Below are positions 44,310-53,188 of a stretch of DNA of 64,000 nucleotides, piece by piece; the stretch's first letter is position 1; the number at the start of each line of letters is the position of its first letter. The position numbers and the translations under genes are program-made. Source of the stretch: Nocardioides sp. TF02-7 (GTDB lineage Bacteria; Actinomycetota; Actinomycetes; Propionibacteriales; Nocardioidaceae); assembly GCF_022437945.1 (NCBI RefSeq), contig NZ_CP092535.1, positions 186,001 through 250,000 on the forward strand, written 5' to 3'. The notes below the pieces were generated by a model. The model had not been told where the DNA came from and made no database searches. It worked only from the letters and a program-made list of their open reading frames with translations.

Positions 44310-44601
44310 GATGACGTTCACGGTGCGGTGGCCCGACGGCGAGGTCGACGACTGCTACTCCCCCTCGCTGGTCGTCCACGACCACCTCACCGTCGGCCGG
44401 TACGCCGTCGCGGAGTTCCGGCGCCGGGCGACAGCCGCCCTGGACGAGGCCGGCGAGCGGGTCCGCGCCCGGTACGGCTTCGCATGCACGTCGGCGGCGG
44501 CCACGCGGGAGCACGTCGAGCGGCGGGCCGCGTCCTTCCCGCCGAACGCGGTCGTCACCGTCCTACGGCTGCACCCGCCGCTCCCGGAGGCGGGCTCGTG
44601 A
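44302..44601 (+). CDS. Nit1C small protein, MSMEG_0570 family
   Basis: 99 residues, frame intact. MPEMTFTVRWPDGEVDDCYSPSL is the family N-terminus (given here only as PEMTFTVRWPDG, then DDCYSPSLVVHD). It continues with VAEFRRRATAALDEAGERVR and a CTSAAATREHVERRA segment. Function is unknown; it is annotated elsewhere as a nitrogen-starvation-response protein. The ATG at 44302 lies inside the nitrilase end (8-base overlap); an internal ATG at 44311 is an alternative. The stop overlaps the flavoprotein start by 4 bases. Confidence 0.86.
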   Translation: MPEMTFTVRWPDGEVDDCYSPSLVVHDHLTVGRYAVAEFRRRATAALDEAGERVRARYGFACTSAAATREHVERRAASFPPNAVVTVLRLHPPLPEAGS

Positions 44602-45926
44602 CCCCGGCGCGCCGCACGTCCGTGGTGGTGGTCGGCGGCGGGCAGGCCGGGCTCGCCACCAGCTGGTTCCTCGTCCGGGACGGCGTCGACCACGCCGTCC
44701 TCGAGGCGGCGACCGCCGGTCACGAGTGGGCCGACACCCGCTGGGACGGCTTCACGCTCGTCACGCCCAACTGGCACTGCCGACTGCCCGGCTACGAGTA
44801 CGACGGTCCCGACCCGGACGGCTTCATGACGCGCGACGAGGTGGTGGCCTGGCTGGCGGGCTACGCCCCCGGCTTCGGCCCGCCGCTCCGGGAGCACACC
44901 CGGGTCACCACGCTGGCGGAGCGGGACGGCGGCGGGTTCCTGGTCGATGCCCTGGGGACGGACGGCCCCGAGCGGTGGCAGGCCGACCACGTCGTGGTCG
45001 CCACCGGCGGCTACCACCGCCCGATCGTGCCTCCTTGGGCCGCGGCCCTCCACCCCTCGGTGACCCAGCTCCACTCCGCCGCCTACAAGCACGCGGACCA
45101 GCTCCCGCCCGGAGCGGTGCTCGTCGTCGGCTCCGGACAGTCCGGGGCGCAGATCGCTGAGGACCTCCACCTCGCCGGTCGCCGGGTGCACCTGGCGCTC
45201 GGCGACGCACCGCGCGTCGCCCGTTTCCACCGCGGGCGCGACTGCATGACCTGGCTCGCCGAGATGGGCCTCTACGACACGGCCGTCGCCCGGTACCCCG
45301 GCGGCGCGACCGCCCGGGAGAAGACCAACCACTACGTGACCGGGCGCGACGGGGGTCGCGACATCGACCTGCGCCGGTTCGCGGCCGAGGGCATGGTGCT
45401 CCACGGCCTGCTGGACTCCGGCCGGGACCGCCGCGTGACGTTCCAGCCGACGGCGCGGGAGCGGCTCGACGCGGCCGACGACGTCTACCGCTCGATCTGC
45501 CGCGACATCGACTCCTACATCGAGCGGACCGGTGCCGACGCCCTGCCGCCGGCGCCGCCGTACCAGCCGGTCTGGGAGCCGGGTGAGGAGCCGACCTCGC
45601 TCGACCTCGCCCGCGCCGGCGTCTCCGCCGTGATCTGGGCGATCGGCTACCGGGCCGACCACCGCTGGGTCCGGTCCGGCGTGTTCGACGGGAGCGGTCG
45701 GCCGACCCACGCCCGCGGGGCGACGACGGTCCCCGGCCTGTACTTCCTCGGACTGCCGTGGCTGCACACCTGGGGCTCCGGCCGGTTCTTGGGCGTGGCG
45801 GCGGACGCCGAGCACGTGGCCGGGATGATCACCGGGCGCCGCGACCGGGAGGTCGAGTCGGCCGCGGACCTCGCCCGGCGCCGCTCTCCCGGCCTGCTCG
45901 ACCGTGCCGTGGTCGGGGTCGGGTAG
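44598..45926 (+). CDS. FAD-dependent oxidoreductase, MSMEG_0569 family
   Basis: 442 residues, frame intact. The N-terminal dinucleotide motif is VVVVGGGQAGLATSWFLVRDG. An NADPH-type second motif is VLVVGSGQSGAQIAEDLHLAG near residue 175, and the C-terminal ATTVPGLYFLGLPWLHTWGSG completes the flavin site. This layout resembles flavin-containing monooxygenases, and an N- or C-oxidation of a cluster intermediate is possible. The GTG at 44598 overlaps the preceding stop (GTGA). There is no sign of an indel in 1.3 kb, which is unusual in this window. Confidence 0.9.
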   Translation: MTPARRTSVVVVGGGQAGLATSWFLVRDGVDHAVLEAATAGHEWADTRWDGFTLVTPNWHCRLPGYEYDGPDPDGFMTRDEVVAWLAGYAPGFGPPLREHTRVTTLAERDGGGFLVDALGTDGPERWQADHVVVATGGYHRPIVPPWAAALHPSVTQLHSAAYKHADQLPPGAVLVVGSGQSGAQIAEDLHLAGRRVHLALGDAPRVARFHRGRDCMTWLAEMGLYDTAVARYPGGATAREKTNHYVTGRDGGRDIDLRRFAAEGMVLHGLLDSGRDRRVTFQPTARERLDAADDVYRSICRDIDSYIERTGADALPPAPPYQPVWEPGEEPTSLDLARAGVSAVIWAIGYRADHRWVRSGVFDGSGRPTHARGATTVPGLYFLGLPWLHTWGSGRFLGVAADAEHVAGMITGRRDREVESAADLARRRSPGLLDRAVVGVG

Positions 45927-45931
45927 CGGCG

Positions 45932-46813
45932 GTGACCGCGCTGCGGATCGGCGCCGTGGCGGCCCACTTCGGTCGCGACGTGCACCGCGCCCTCGCCAAG
46001 ATCGAGGGCATCGTGGCGGACGCCGCCGCGGTGGGGGTGCGGCTGCTGGTGCTCCCCGACGCCACGCTCGGTGGCTATCTCTCCGACCTGCGCCATCCCG
46101 ACCCCCTGTCGCTGCCGCCCGGCCTGAGCGAGGACTCCGCCGAGGTGCAGCGGATCGTCGAGCTCGCCGGCCGTGCCGGCGAGATGGTCGTCTGCTTCGG
46201 CTACGCGGAGGAGACGCTCGTGGACGGGTTCCCCCGTCTCCACAACACCGCGCTGTGCGTCAGCGGGGCCGGCGTGCTGGGCCGCCACCGCAAGGTCCAC
46301 CAGCCGGCCGGGGAGGCGGTCGTCTACGCCGCCGGCGACACGTTCGCCGCGTTCGACACCCCGGTCGGTCGGCTGGGGATGCTCATCGACTACGACAAGA
46401 CCTTCCCCGAGTCCGCGCGGTCCCTCGCCCTGGACGGGGCGGAGGTCATCGCGTGCCTCTCCGCCTGGCCCGCCTCGGTCACCCACCGCTCCTCGCGGCT
46501 GCCGCGGGACCGGCAGTCCCGGCTGTTCGACCTCTACGACTGCGCCCGCGCCGCCGAGAACCAGGTGGTGTGGGTCTCGGCCAACCAGACCGGTGTGATG
46601 GGCGGTCTCCGGTTCCTCGGGCAGGCGAAGGTGGTCGGTCCCGGCGGGGACGTCCTGGCCCGGACCGCAGCCAAGGGCGGTCTCGCCGTGGCCGAGGTCG
46701 ACGTCGACCGCGAGGTCGCGCGTGCCCGTCGCGTCCTCCACCACCTGGAGGAGCGCACCCCGACCGCCTACCGGGCGCTCCGGTGGGCCGACCAGCCCGC
46801 CCCGGAGGCATGA
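45932..46813 (+). CDS. Degenerate nitrilase-like protein of the Nit1C cluster (probable pseudoenzyme)
   Basis: 293 residues, frame intact, clearly homologous to the nitrilase at 43408 (HRKVHQPAGEAVVYAAGDTFAAFDTPVGRLG; ENQVVWVSANQTG). The triad is altered: Glu is Asp in LVLPDATLGGYL and the nucleophilic Cys is Asp in GMLIDYDKTFPESARSLALDG, while Lys is kept. The codon at the Cys position is GAC, with no indel around it. Such a protein should not hydrolyse nitriles by the known mechanism. Because nitrilases form spirals and rings, it may be a regulatory or structural partner of the active copy. The GTG at 45932 is 5 bp after the flavoprotein stop. It is the penultimate gene of the operon. Confidence 0.85.
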   Translation: MTALRIGAVAAHFGRDVHRALAKIEGIVADAAAVGVRLLVLPDATLGGYLSDLRHPDPLSLPPGLSEDSAEVQRIVELAGRAGEMVVCFGYAEETLVDGFPRLHNTALCVSGAGVLGRHRKVHQPAGEAVVYAAGDTFAAFDTPVGRLGMLIDYDKTFPESARSLALDGAEVIACLSAWPASVTHRSSRLPRDRQSRLFDLYDCARAAENQVVWVSANQTGVMGGLRFLGQAKVVGPGGDVLARTAAKGGLAVAEVDVDREVARARRVLHHLEERTPTAYRALRWADQPAPEA

Positions 46814-47916
46814 CCGTGCGGATCGCGTTGCTGACCTACTCCACGAAGCCCCGCGGCGGTGTCGTGCACACGCTGTCGCTCGCGGAGGCCATGGCCCGGG
46901 CCGGCGCCGACGTCGACGTGTGGACGCTCGGCCGCGGCGGCGACACCGCGTTCTTCCGGCCGGTCCACCGGCGGGTCGGCGTGCACGCGGTCCCGTTCGA
47001 GGCACGCGCCGACGAGCCGGTGGGCGCGCGGATCGTGCGGTCGATCGCGGTGCTGCGCGCGGCGTTCGCCGCAGCGCGAGCGGCCTACGACGTGGTGCAC
47101 GCGCAGGACTGCATCAGCGCCAATGCTGCGCTGCCCTGTCTGCGCACGGTGCACCACCTCGACCAGTTCAGCACGCCCGAGCTCGTCGCGTGCCACGAGC
47201 GCGCCGTGGTGGGGCCGGCCGCCCTGGTGTGCGTGTCGGGCGCCGTCGCCGACGAGGTCGAGCGGGGCTGGGGGCGACGGCCGACGGTGATCCCCAACGG
47301 GGTCGACGGCGCCCGGTTCGCGACCGCGGCCGAGGACCGTCGCGGCCAGGAGCGGTGGCGGTCACGGGTCGGGGGACGCTACGTCCTGGCGCTCGGCGGG
47401 ATCGAGCCGCGCAAGGGCAGCATCGACCTCCTCGAGGCGCACGCGGCCATGGCCCGCGACCGGCCCGCCCTCGCCGACGTACGCCTCGTCTTCGGGGGCG
47501 GCGAGACGCTCTTCGACTACCGGCCCTACCGCGCCGCGTTCGACGACCGGGCCCGACGGCTCCGCGCCGAGCCGGTCGTCCTCGGCCCGGTGCCCGACCC
47601 GGACCTACCGTCGCTCGTGGCGGGCGCCGCGGCGCTGGGGTTCGTCTCCACCAAGGAAGGGTTCGGGCTCGCCGCCATGGAGGCGCTGGCGGCCGGCGTG
47701 CCCGTCGTGGCACGCGACCTCCCCGTGCTGCGTGAGGTCTTCGGCGACGCGGTCAGCTACGCCGCCACCGTCGCCGACATCACCCGGCGGCTCGGCCAGG
47801 TGCTCGACCAGCCTCCGGACCCGGAGGCCGGACGCCGGCTGGCCGCCTCCTTCACCTGGGACGCCGCGGCACGTGCGCACCTCGACCTGTACGACCGCGC
47901 GCCGTGGGTCAGCTGA
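46810..47916 (+). CDS. GT-B glycosyltransferase, MSMEG_0565 family
   Basis: 368 residues, frame intact. Starts TVRIALLTYSTKPRGGVVHTLSLAEAMARAGADV, a GT-4-like N-terminal domain. The donor-binding end is GFVSTKEGFGLAAMEALAAGVPVVARDLPVL, with the E-x7-E motif. Donor and acceptor are unknown; it is always found with Nit1C genes in actinobacteria, as far as I recall. The ATG at 46810 overlaps the previous stop (ATGA). The 3' end overlaps the opposite cdsA end by 8 bases. A sugar-conjugation step within the pathway is inference. Confidence 0.9.
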   Translation: MTVRIALLTYSTKPRGGVVHTLSLAEAMARAGADVDVWTLGRGGDTAFFRPVHRRVGVHAVPFEARADEPVGARIVRSIAVLRAAFAAARAAYDVVHAQDCISANAALPCLRTVHHLDQFSTPELVACHERAVVGPAALVCVSGAVADEVERGWGRRPTVIPNGVDGARFATAAEDRRGQERWRSRVGGRYVLALGGIEPRKGSIDLLEAHAAMARDRPALADVRLVFGGGETLFDYRPYRAAFDDRARRLRAEPVVLGPVPDPDLPSLVAGAAALGFVSTKEGFGLAAMEALAAGVPVVARDLPVLREVFGDAVSYAATVADITRRLGQVLDQPPDPEAGRRLAASFTWDAAARAHLDLYDRAPWVS

Positions 47917-48795
47917 AGACGCCGTAGTGCAGCAGCAGCCAGATGGGGGCGATCGTGGCGAGCAGCGAGTCGAGCCGGTCCATCAGCCCGCCGTGGCCCG
48001 GGATGATCCGGCTCATGTCCTTGATGCCGAGGTCGCGCTTGATGACCGACTCGCACAGGTCGCCCAGCGTCGCCATCACGACGGCGATCAGGCCGAGGCA
48101 GATGCCGATCCACCAGGCCCCGTCGAGCAGGAACACGACCAGCGCCCAGCCCGCGGCCACGGTGGCGACCAGCGAGCCGGCGAAGCCCTCCCACGACTTC
48201 TTCGGCGAGATGACGGGCGCCATCGGGTGCTTGCCGAAGAGCACACCGGCGACGTAGCCGCCGATGTCGGAGGCGATCGTCACCAGGACGAAGGTGAGGA
48301 TCCCGGCGACACCGTCGTCGTCCAGCCCTCCCCCTCGATGCCGCCCTCGGCGAGTATCAGCGCGACGAAGGACCCCAGGAACGGCAGGTACACGAGGGTG
48401 AACACCGACGCAGTGGCGTTCTTGACGTAGCCGTCGACGCCGCGGCGGAGCAGCCACAGCATGACCACGAGCGCGGTCACGGCGGTGGCGGTCACCAGCG
48501 CCTCGGCGCCGGCGAGGTAGGCGACGACGACCATCACCACACCGCCGACCATCAGGGGCTGCTCGGGCAGGTCGACGCCCTTGGCGAGCAGGCCCTGGCG
48601 CATCTCCCACACCGCCGCGACGACGGCGACGCAGACGATGAGCATGAACGCCGGCTTCCAGAAGTACAGCGAGGCGCCCACCGCCGCCAGCAGCACGACG
48701 GCGGAGCCCACTGCCGCCTTCAGGTCGCGGCCGGCCCGTCCGTGGTCCTTCTTCGGGGGCTCGGGCACCGCGGCCGGCGTACGGTCGTCGGTCAT
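47909..48795 (-). CDS. cdsA: Phosphatidate cytidylyltransferase, one indel
   Basis: About 295 residues. It makes CDP-diacylglycerol from phosphatidate and CTP at the membrane. Many hydrophobic helices are seen, with the signature SVIKRDLGIKDMSRIIPGHGGLMDRLDSL near the C-terminus and the GGYVAGVLFGKHPMAPVISPKKSWEG loop. The N-terminal 35 residues are a charged cytosolic tail (DDRTPAAVPEPPKKDHG). One G is missing near 48318-48320 (complement CCC/TC region); restored it reads EGLDDDGVAGILTFVLVTIASDIGG. It follows frr by 26 bp, the usual order pyrH-frr-cdsA. Confidence 0.93.
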
Positions 48796-48821
48796 CGAGG
48801 TGTCGTCGTCCAGGAGGTCGG

Positions 48822-49379
48822 TCAGACCTCGAGGAGCTCGGCTTCCTTGCCCTTGAGCAGCTCGTCGATCGCGTCGGTGTGCTTCTTGGTGACGCCGTCG
48901 AGCCGCTTCTCGGCGCCGGTGACGTCGTCCTGGCCGACCTCGCCGTCCTTCTCGAGCTTCTCCAGCGCCTGCTTGGCGGTGCGGCGGAGGTTGCGGACGG
49001 CGACCCTGCCCTCCTCGGCCTTGGTGCGCGCCAGCTTGATGAACTCCTTGCGGCGCTCCTCGGTGAGCTCCGGGAACACGCAGCGCAGCACCTTGCCGTC
49101 GTTGGCGGGGTTGACGCCCAGGTCGGAGTCGCGGATCGCCTTCTCGATCGCGGCCATCGCGCCCATGTCGAAGGGCTGGATCATGATGATCCGGGCCTCG
49201 GGCGCCGTGAACGACGCCAGCTGCTGGATCGGCGTCGGGCTGCCGTAGTAGTCGACCATGATCTTGGCGAACATGCTCGGGTGCGCCCGGCCAGCCCGGA
49301 TGGTCGCGAACTCCTCGCGGGTCGCCGCGACCGACTTGTCCATCTTGGAGTCGGCCTCGTTGAGGATGTCGTTGATCAC
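48822..49379 (-). CDS. frr: Ribosome recycling factor
   Basis: 185 residues, frame intact. RRF splits the terminated ribosome with EF-G. It begins INDILNEADSKMDKSVAATREEFATIRAGRAHPSMF and ends KHTDAIDELLKGKEAELLEV, normal for the family. The start is a GTG at 49379; a GAGGTGAG ribosome site lies a few bases upstream. An ATG at the MDKS position would be too late. It lies between pyrH and cdsA on the same strand, with a 56-bp gap after pyrH. Confidence 0.96.
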   Translation of the reverse strand: MINDILNEADSKMDKSVAATREEFATIRAGRAHPSMFAKIMVDYYGSPTPIQQLASFTAPEARIIMIQPFDMGAMAAIEKAIRDSDLGVNPANDGKVLRCVFPELTEERRKEFIKLARTKAEEGRVAVRNLRRTAKQALEKLEKDGEVGQDDVTGAEKRLDGVTKKHTDAIDELLKGKEAELLEV

Positions 49380-49435
49380 TGCGGGCTCACCTCGTCTGGT
49401 TCGGATGTGCTGGGGGTCGGACGCCGGTCGGCGGG

Positions 49436-50149
49436 TCAGGCGTTGGCGACCCTGGTCCCGATCTTCTCACCCGCGACCGCTCGCGCGATGGTCCCGGGGG
49501 TGGACAGGTTGAAGAACACCATGTCCAGGCTGTTGTCGCGGGCCAGGCTGATCGCCGTCGCGTCGGCGACCTTGAGGTCGCGCGCGAGGTACTCGTCGTA
49601 GGTCAGCTCGTGGAACATCTCCGCGTCGGGGTTGTGCTTGGGGTCGGAGTCGAAGACGCCGTCGACCCCCTGCTTGCCCATCAGGATCACCTCGCACCGC
49701 GTCTCCAGCGCCCGCTGGGCGGCGACGGTGTCGGTCGAGAAGAACGGCATGCCGGCGCCCGCGCCGAAGATCACGACCCGCCCCTTCTCCATGTGCCGGA
49801 TCGCCCGGCGCGGGATGTAGGGCTCGGCGACCTGGCCCATGGTGATCGCGGTCTGGACGCGGGTCTCGACGCCCTGTTTCTCGATCATGTCCTGCAGGGC
49901 CAAGCAGTTCATGACGGTGCCGAGCATGCCCATGTAGTCGGCCCGGGCCCGCTCCATGCCGCGCTGCTGGAGCTCGGCGCCGCGGAAGAAGTTGCCGCCA
50001 CCCACGACGATCGCGACCTGGACGCCGCTCTTGGCGACGTCGGCGATCTCGCGGGCCAGCGCGCTGATCACGTCCAGGTCGAGGCCGACCTGGCCACCGC
50101 CGAACACCTCGCCCGAGAGCTTCAGCAGGACCCGTTCGTAACCCGTCAC
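49436..50149 (-). CDS. pyrH: Uridylate kinase (UMP kinase)
   Basis: 237 residues, frame intact. It phosphorylates UMP to UDP and belongs to the amino-acid-kinase fold. Motifs: [84 protein letters not shown]. The GTG start at 50149 gives [14 protein letters not shown]. Between tsf and pyrH, where many actinobacteria have nothing, lie the SPFH, zinc-ribbon and small membrane protein genes. Confidence 0.96.
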   Translation of the reverse strand: MTGYERVLLKLSGEVFGGGQVGLDLDVISALAREIADVAKSGVQVAIVVGGGNFFRGAELQQRGMERARADYMGMLGTVMNCLALQDMIEKQGVETRVQTAITMGQVAEPYIPRRAIRHMEKGRVVIFGAGAGMPFFSTDTVAAQRALETRCEVILMGKQGVDGVFDSDPKHNPDAEMFHELTYDEYLARDLKVADATAISLARDNSLDMVFFNLSTPGTIARAVAGEKIGTRVANA

Positions 50150-50183
50150 GCAGGCGACCCTACCGGGCGCTCCGCCCCGCCGC

Positions 50184-50496
50184 TCAACGGATCCGCTGCA
50201 CCCGCTCGCGGTGCTTGCGGCTGTTGTCGCCGTCGATGTCGGAGTCGCGGGTGCGGGAGATGTGGTCGATCTTCTCCTCGCTGCCCTGCACCGGCTGCGC
50301 CTCGATGATGGTGTCCCGCTCGTAGTGGTGGGTCTTGTCGGTGTTGCGGTAGTAGCGGTAGAGCGCCCAGTAGGTGCCGACCGCTCCCGCGGGACCCGCG
50401 GCGAGCAGCCACAGGAGGCCCCCCGTCGTCGTCGCCGGCGGCGGCCTGGACGACCGGGGTCGCCGCGTCGGCAAGGGCCAGTGCGAGGTCGAGCAT
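50184..50496 (-). CDS. Small membrane protein of the SPFH/zinc-ribbon trio, one indel
   Basis: About 103 residues. N-terminal helix [18 protein letters not shown], an acidic patch (AAAGDDDGG), a second helix ([19 protein letters not shown]), a [14 protein letters not shown] basic region and an acidic/basic tail ([16 protein letters not shown]). It looks like a two-helix or signal-like plus one-helix protein. Six Cs at 50420-50425 (plus strand) should be five. The ATG at 50496 shares a base with the zinc-ribbon stop (TGATG). I do not know a function. Confidence 0.6.
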
Positions 50497-51754
50497 CACG
50501 CCACCCCCACCAGGATCGCGCCGGCGATGCCCTCGAGGAAGGTGCCGACCGTGAACGCGGCCAAAAGCAGCTTCCACTGCGCCACCGGGACGCTGCCCAT
50601 GGTCTCGCCGGTGCGGCCGTTGACCGCGATGTAGTGCAGGAGGCCGCTGCTCTCCTGGCGGTAGGAGTAGAGCCAGACCGGGAGGTACATCGACACCCAG
50701 CGGGACCCGCCGACGTCGATCTTCTCCTGCTCCCAGCTCACCCCGCGCCCGAACTTCCCGAGCGTGCCGCTCACCTGCGACCTGCCGATCGAGAGCAGCT
50801 GGTCCTCGAGCACCGGCTGCACGCCCGAGACGTCGCGGTCGCGCTTCTCGCTGGTGAACCCGACCAGGTAGCTGGCGTTCCAGCGGACGGCGTTCTTGGT
50901 GTCGAACGGGAGGATCGAGTTGATGATGTTGTTGGTGTTGGCGGGGGCCGAACTGCGCCCGCTCCGAGGATCCCTCGAGCGTCAGGTCGTCGACGGTGAA
51001 CGCCACCTGCCGCGTGAGCTGGTAGACGTCGGCGGCGTAGTAGGTGACGGTGTTGTCGCCGCTCTTCTCGGTCCACCGCCGGGTCTGCACCTCGCCCTTG
51101 CCCCAGTACTGCGACTCGGCACGGGCGTCGACCACCAGGTAGGGCAGGTAGACGCCGAGGACGTTCTCCGGCACGAACTCCTTCTTGAACCGGCCGAGCG
51201 CGAACAGCCGGCGCTTGGAGGCGAACTCGCGGATCTTCTCGACCGCCTCGTCCTTGGTCAGCCGGAACGGCAGTACGGCGTCCGGGACGGCGCCGTTGGG
51301 GACCTGCTGGTTGACGTTCAGCGTGTGGCGGCACCAGTGGCAGCGCGCGTTGAGCGAGTGGGCGGTGTCGACGACCACCTCCGCGCCGCACGCCTCGCAC
51401 TTGAAGGTCAGCTGGTCGGCGACGTCGGCCTGGATGTCCTGCGCCCCGCTGGCGATGACCGTGCCCTCGAGCTGGTCGATGCCCTCGCCGAGGCCGAACT
51501 CCTCCTCGACGCGGTCCTCCTGCCACTCGTGCCGGCAGAACAGGCAGACCAGCTGCCCGGTCGAGCCGCGCAGCCGGACGTCGGTCGACCCGCACTTGGG
51601 GCAGCGGTTGAGCCCGTCGCTCAGCGACTCGTTGACGGTGTCGATGTCCGGGCCGGGCTCGGGCTCCGCCCGGGCCGCGGCCAGCTCCTTCCTCCAGCGA
51701 CAGCGGAGGGCTGTCGAACACCGGGTCCTTCGGACCCGCGGGATCCTGCGTCAT
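50496..51754 (-). CDS. Zinc-ribbon membrane protein of unknown function, two indels
   Basis: About 418 residues. Two TFIIB-like zinc ribbons: CPKCGSTDV with CLFCRHEW (about residues 45-75), and [10 protein letters not shown] with [10 protein letters not shown] (about 125-150). After a long beta-rich part ([64 protein letters not shown]) a C-terminal hydrophobic end ([24 protein letters not shown]) anchors it. An extra base near 51690 and another in the GGGGG at 50942-50946 (plus strand) break the frame. Correction gives [12 protein letters not shown] and [14 protein letters not shown]. It lies between the SPFH and the small membrane protein genes. Confidence 0.72.
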
Positions 51755-51755
51755 G

Positions 51756-52962
51756 TCAGAGCCCGAGCGCCTTCGCCTTGGCCGCGTCGTAGTCGGCCTG
51801 CGTGATGAGGCCGGCGTCGAGCATCTCCTTGGCGCGCTTGAGCACGGTCATCGGGTCCTCCGCGGCCGGCTCCGCGGGCGCAGCCGGAGCCGCCGGGGCC
51901 GCCGGCGCGGCCGGGGCTGCCGGCGGTGCCGGAGGGGTCTGCTGCACCGGCTGCTGCAGTCCGCCGAGGCCGCCGGTCGCCATGCCCATCCCGATGATGC
52001 CGCCGGGGCCGGCGTTCTCGCCCGCCGCCTCGAGCCCGGCGGCCACCGACGCCTGGAGATTGCTGTTGCCCCGCGAGCCGGAGAGCGCGTCGGCGCGCTG
52101 GACGTTCTTGAGCAGCTCGCGGGTGTTGGCGTCGTACTCGATCGAGATGATCGCGGTCTTGACGATCTCCAGGCCGCGGTCGGTCCGCCACTGGTAGTTG
52201 GCCTCGACGGCTGCGGACAGCGACTGGGCGAAGCCGATCGAGTCCTGCTGGAGCCGCGTGATCCGGTTGCCCCTTCGCCGGGTCGTTCGTGTACATCGAG
52301 AACGCCGGGGCGAGGGAGCCCACGACCTCGTTGAACAGCTGCTCGCCGGCCGGGTTGTCGATGTCGGTGAAGTCGAAGACCGCCCGGCCGCTGATCACGT
52401 TGGCGGGCACGAAGTTGCGGATGAAGGTGAGCGGGTCGACGATCCGCAGCGTGTAGGTGCCGCGGGTGATCGCCCCGACCTGCGTGTTGAGGAACGCGTC
52501 GTCCCAGTAGATCTCCGACTGGGTGCCGAACCGGTTGTTGGGCAGCTCCTTGAGCGCGACGAAGACCGCCGTCTGCTGGGCGGACGGACGACCGCCGAAC
52601 TTGAACCGCTCCCAGCTCTGCTTGACGATCGAGTCGACGAGGCCACCGCCGGAGAACACCGACTGCGACGCCGGCTCGTCGGACTGCCAGATGTAGGCAC
52701 CCGGCTCGGCCGCGAAGCCGGTGAACGCGCCGTCCTCGAGGAGCACCAGGCCGTAGCCCTCGGGGACGATGATCTTCGAGCCGTTGGTGATGATGCCGGC
52801 GGAGCCGCTGTCGTTGCTCCCCCGGCCGGCGTTCCGGCCCTTCGGCACCGCAGGGAAGAGCGCGGCCGTCGGGGGCAACCCGTCGGGGAGCCCGTAGAAG
52901 TCGAGCCACTGGTCGCCGAGCGTGCCGCCGACCGCTCCGACGGCGGCCTGGATGAGTCCCAT
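51756..52962 (-). CDS. SPFH/virion-core-like protein with C-terminal SHOCT domain, one indel
   Basis: About 401 residues. The N-terminal part (GLIQAAVGAVGGTLGDQWLDFY; GIITNGSKIIVPEGYGLVLLEDGAFTGF) and the SPFH-like core (GTYTLRIVDPLTFIRNFVPANVISG) resemble YdjI-type SPFH proteins. A Pro/Ala-rich linker follows (about residues 340-370) and a SHOCT ending (DPMTVLKRAKEMLDAGLITQADYDAAKAKAL). SHOCT domains aid oligomerisation. Extra base in the CCCC near 52272-52275 (plus strand); correction gives DPAKGNRITRLQQDS. First gene of the trio; starts 227 bp after the tsf stop. A membrane stress or scaffold role is inference. Confidence 0.78.
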
Positions 52963-53107
52963 CTGCCGATCTCCTTCACCTGGTGCAGGGCGCCCGCGTG
53001 ACCACGGGCGGACGTCCCGACGCTAGTCGACGCCGGGCGCAGGTGGGTGCATTCCCTGCGACCGGACCGGAAAACCCTCCTCCGGGAGGAACCCCGTCGC
53101 CACACGG

Positions 53108-53150
53108 CCGGAGCCGGGCCCCGAGCGTCTGCTCGTGGACCCGGCTCCGG
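53108..53150 (-). terminator. Hairpin downstream of tsf
   Basis: Perfect 11-bp arms CCGGAGCCGGG (53108-53118) and CCCGGCTCCGG (53140-53150), with an inner CGAG/CTCG pair, about 40 bp beyond the tsf stop. There is no U tract, as in many high-GC genomes. The orientation suits the rpsB-tsf unit. Confidence 0.75.
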
Positions 53151-53188
53151 ACCGGTGCTGCGGGGTCGTCCGCGCCGCGCGGATGCGC

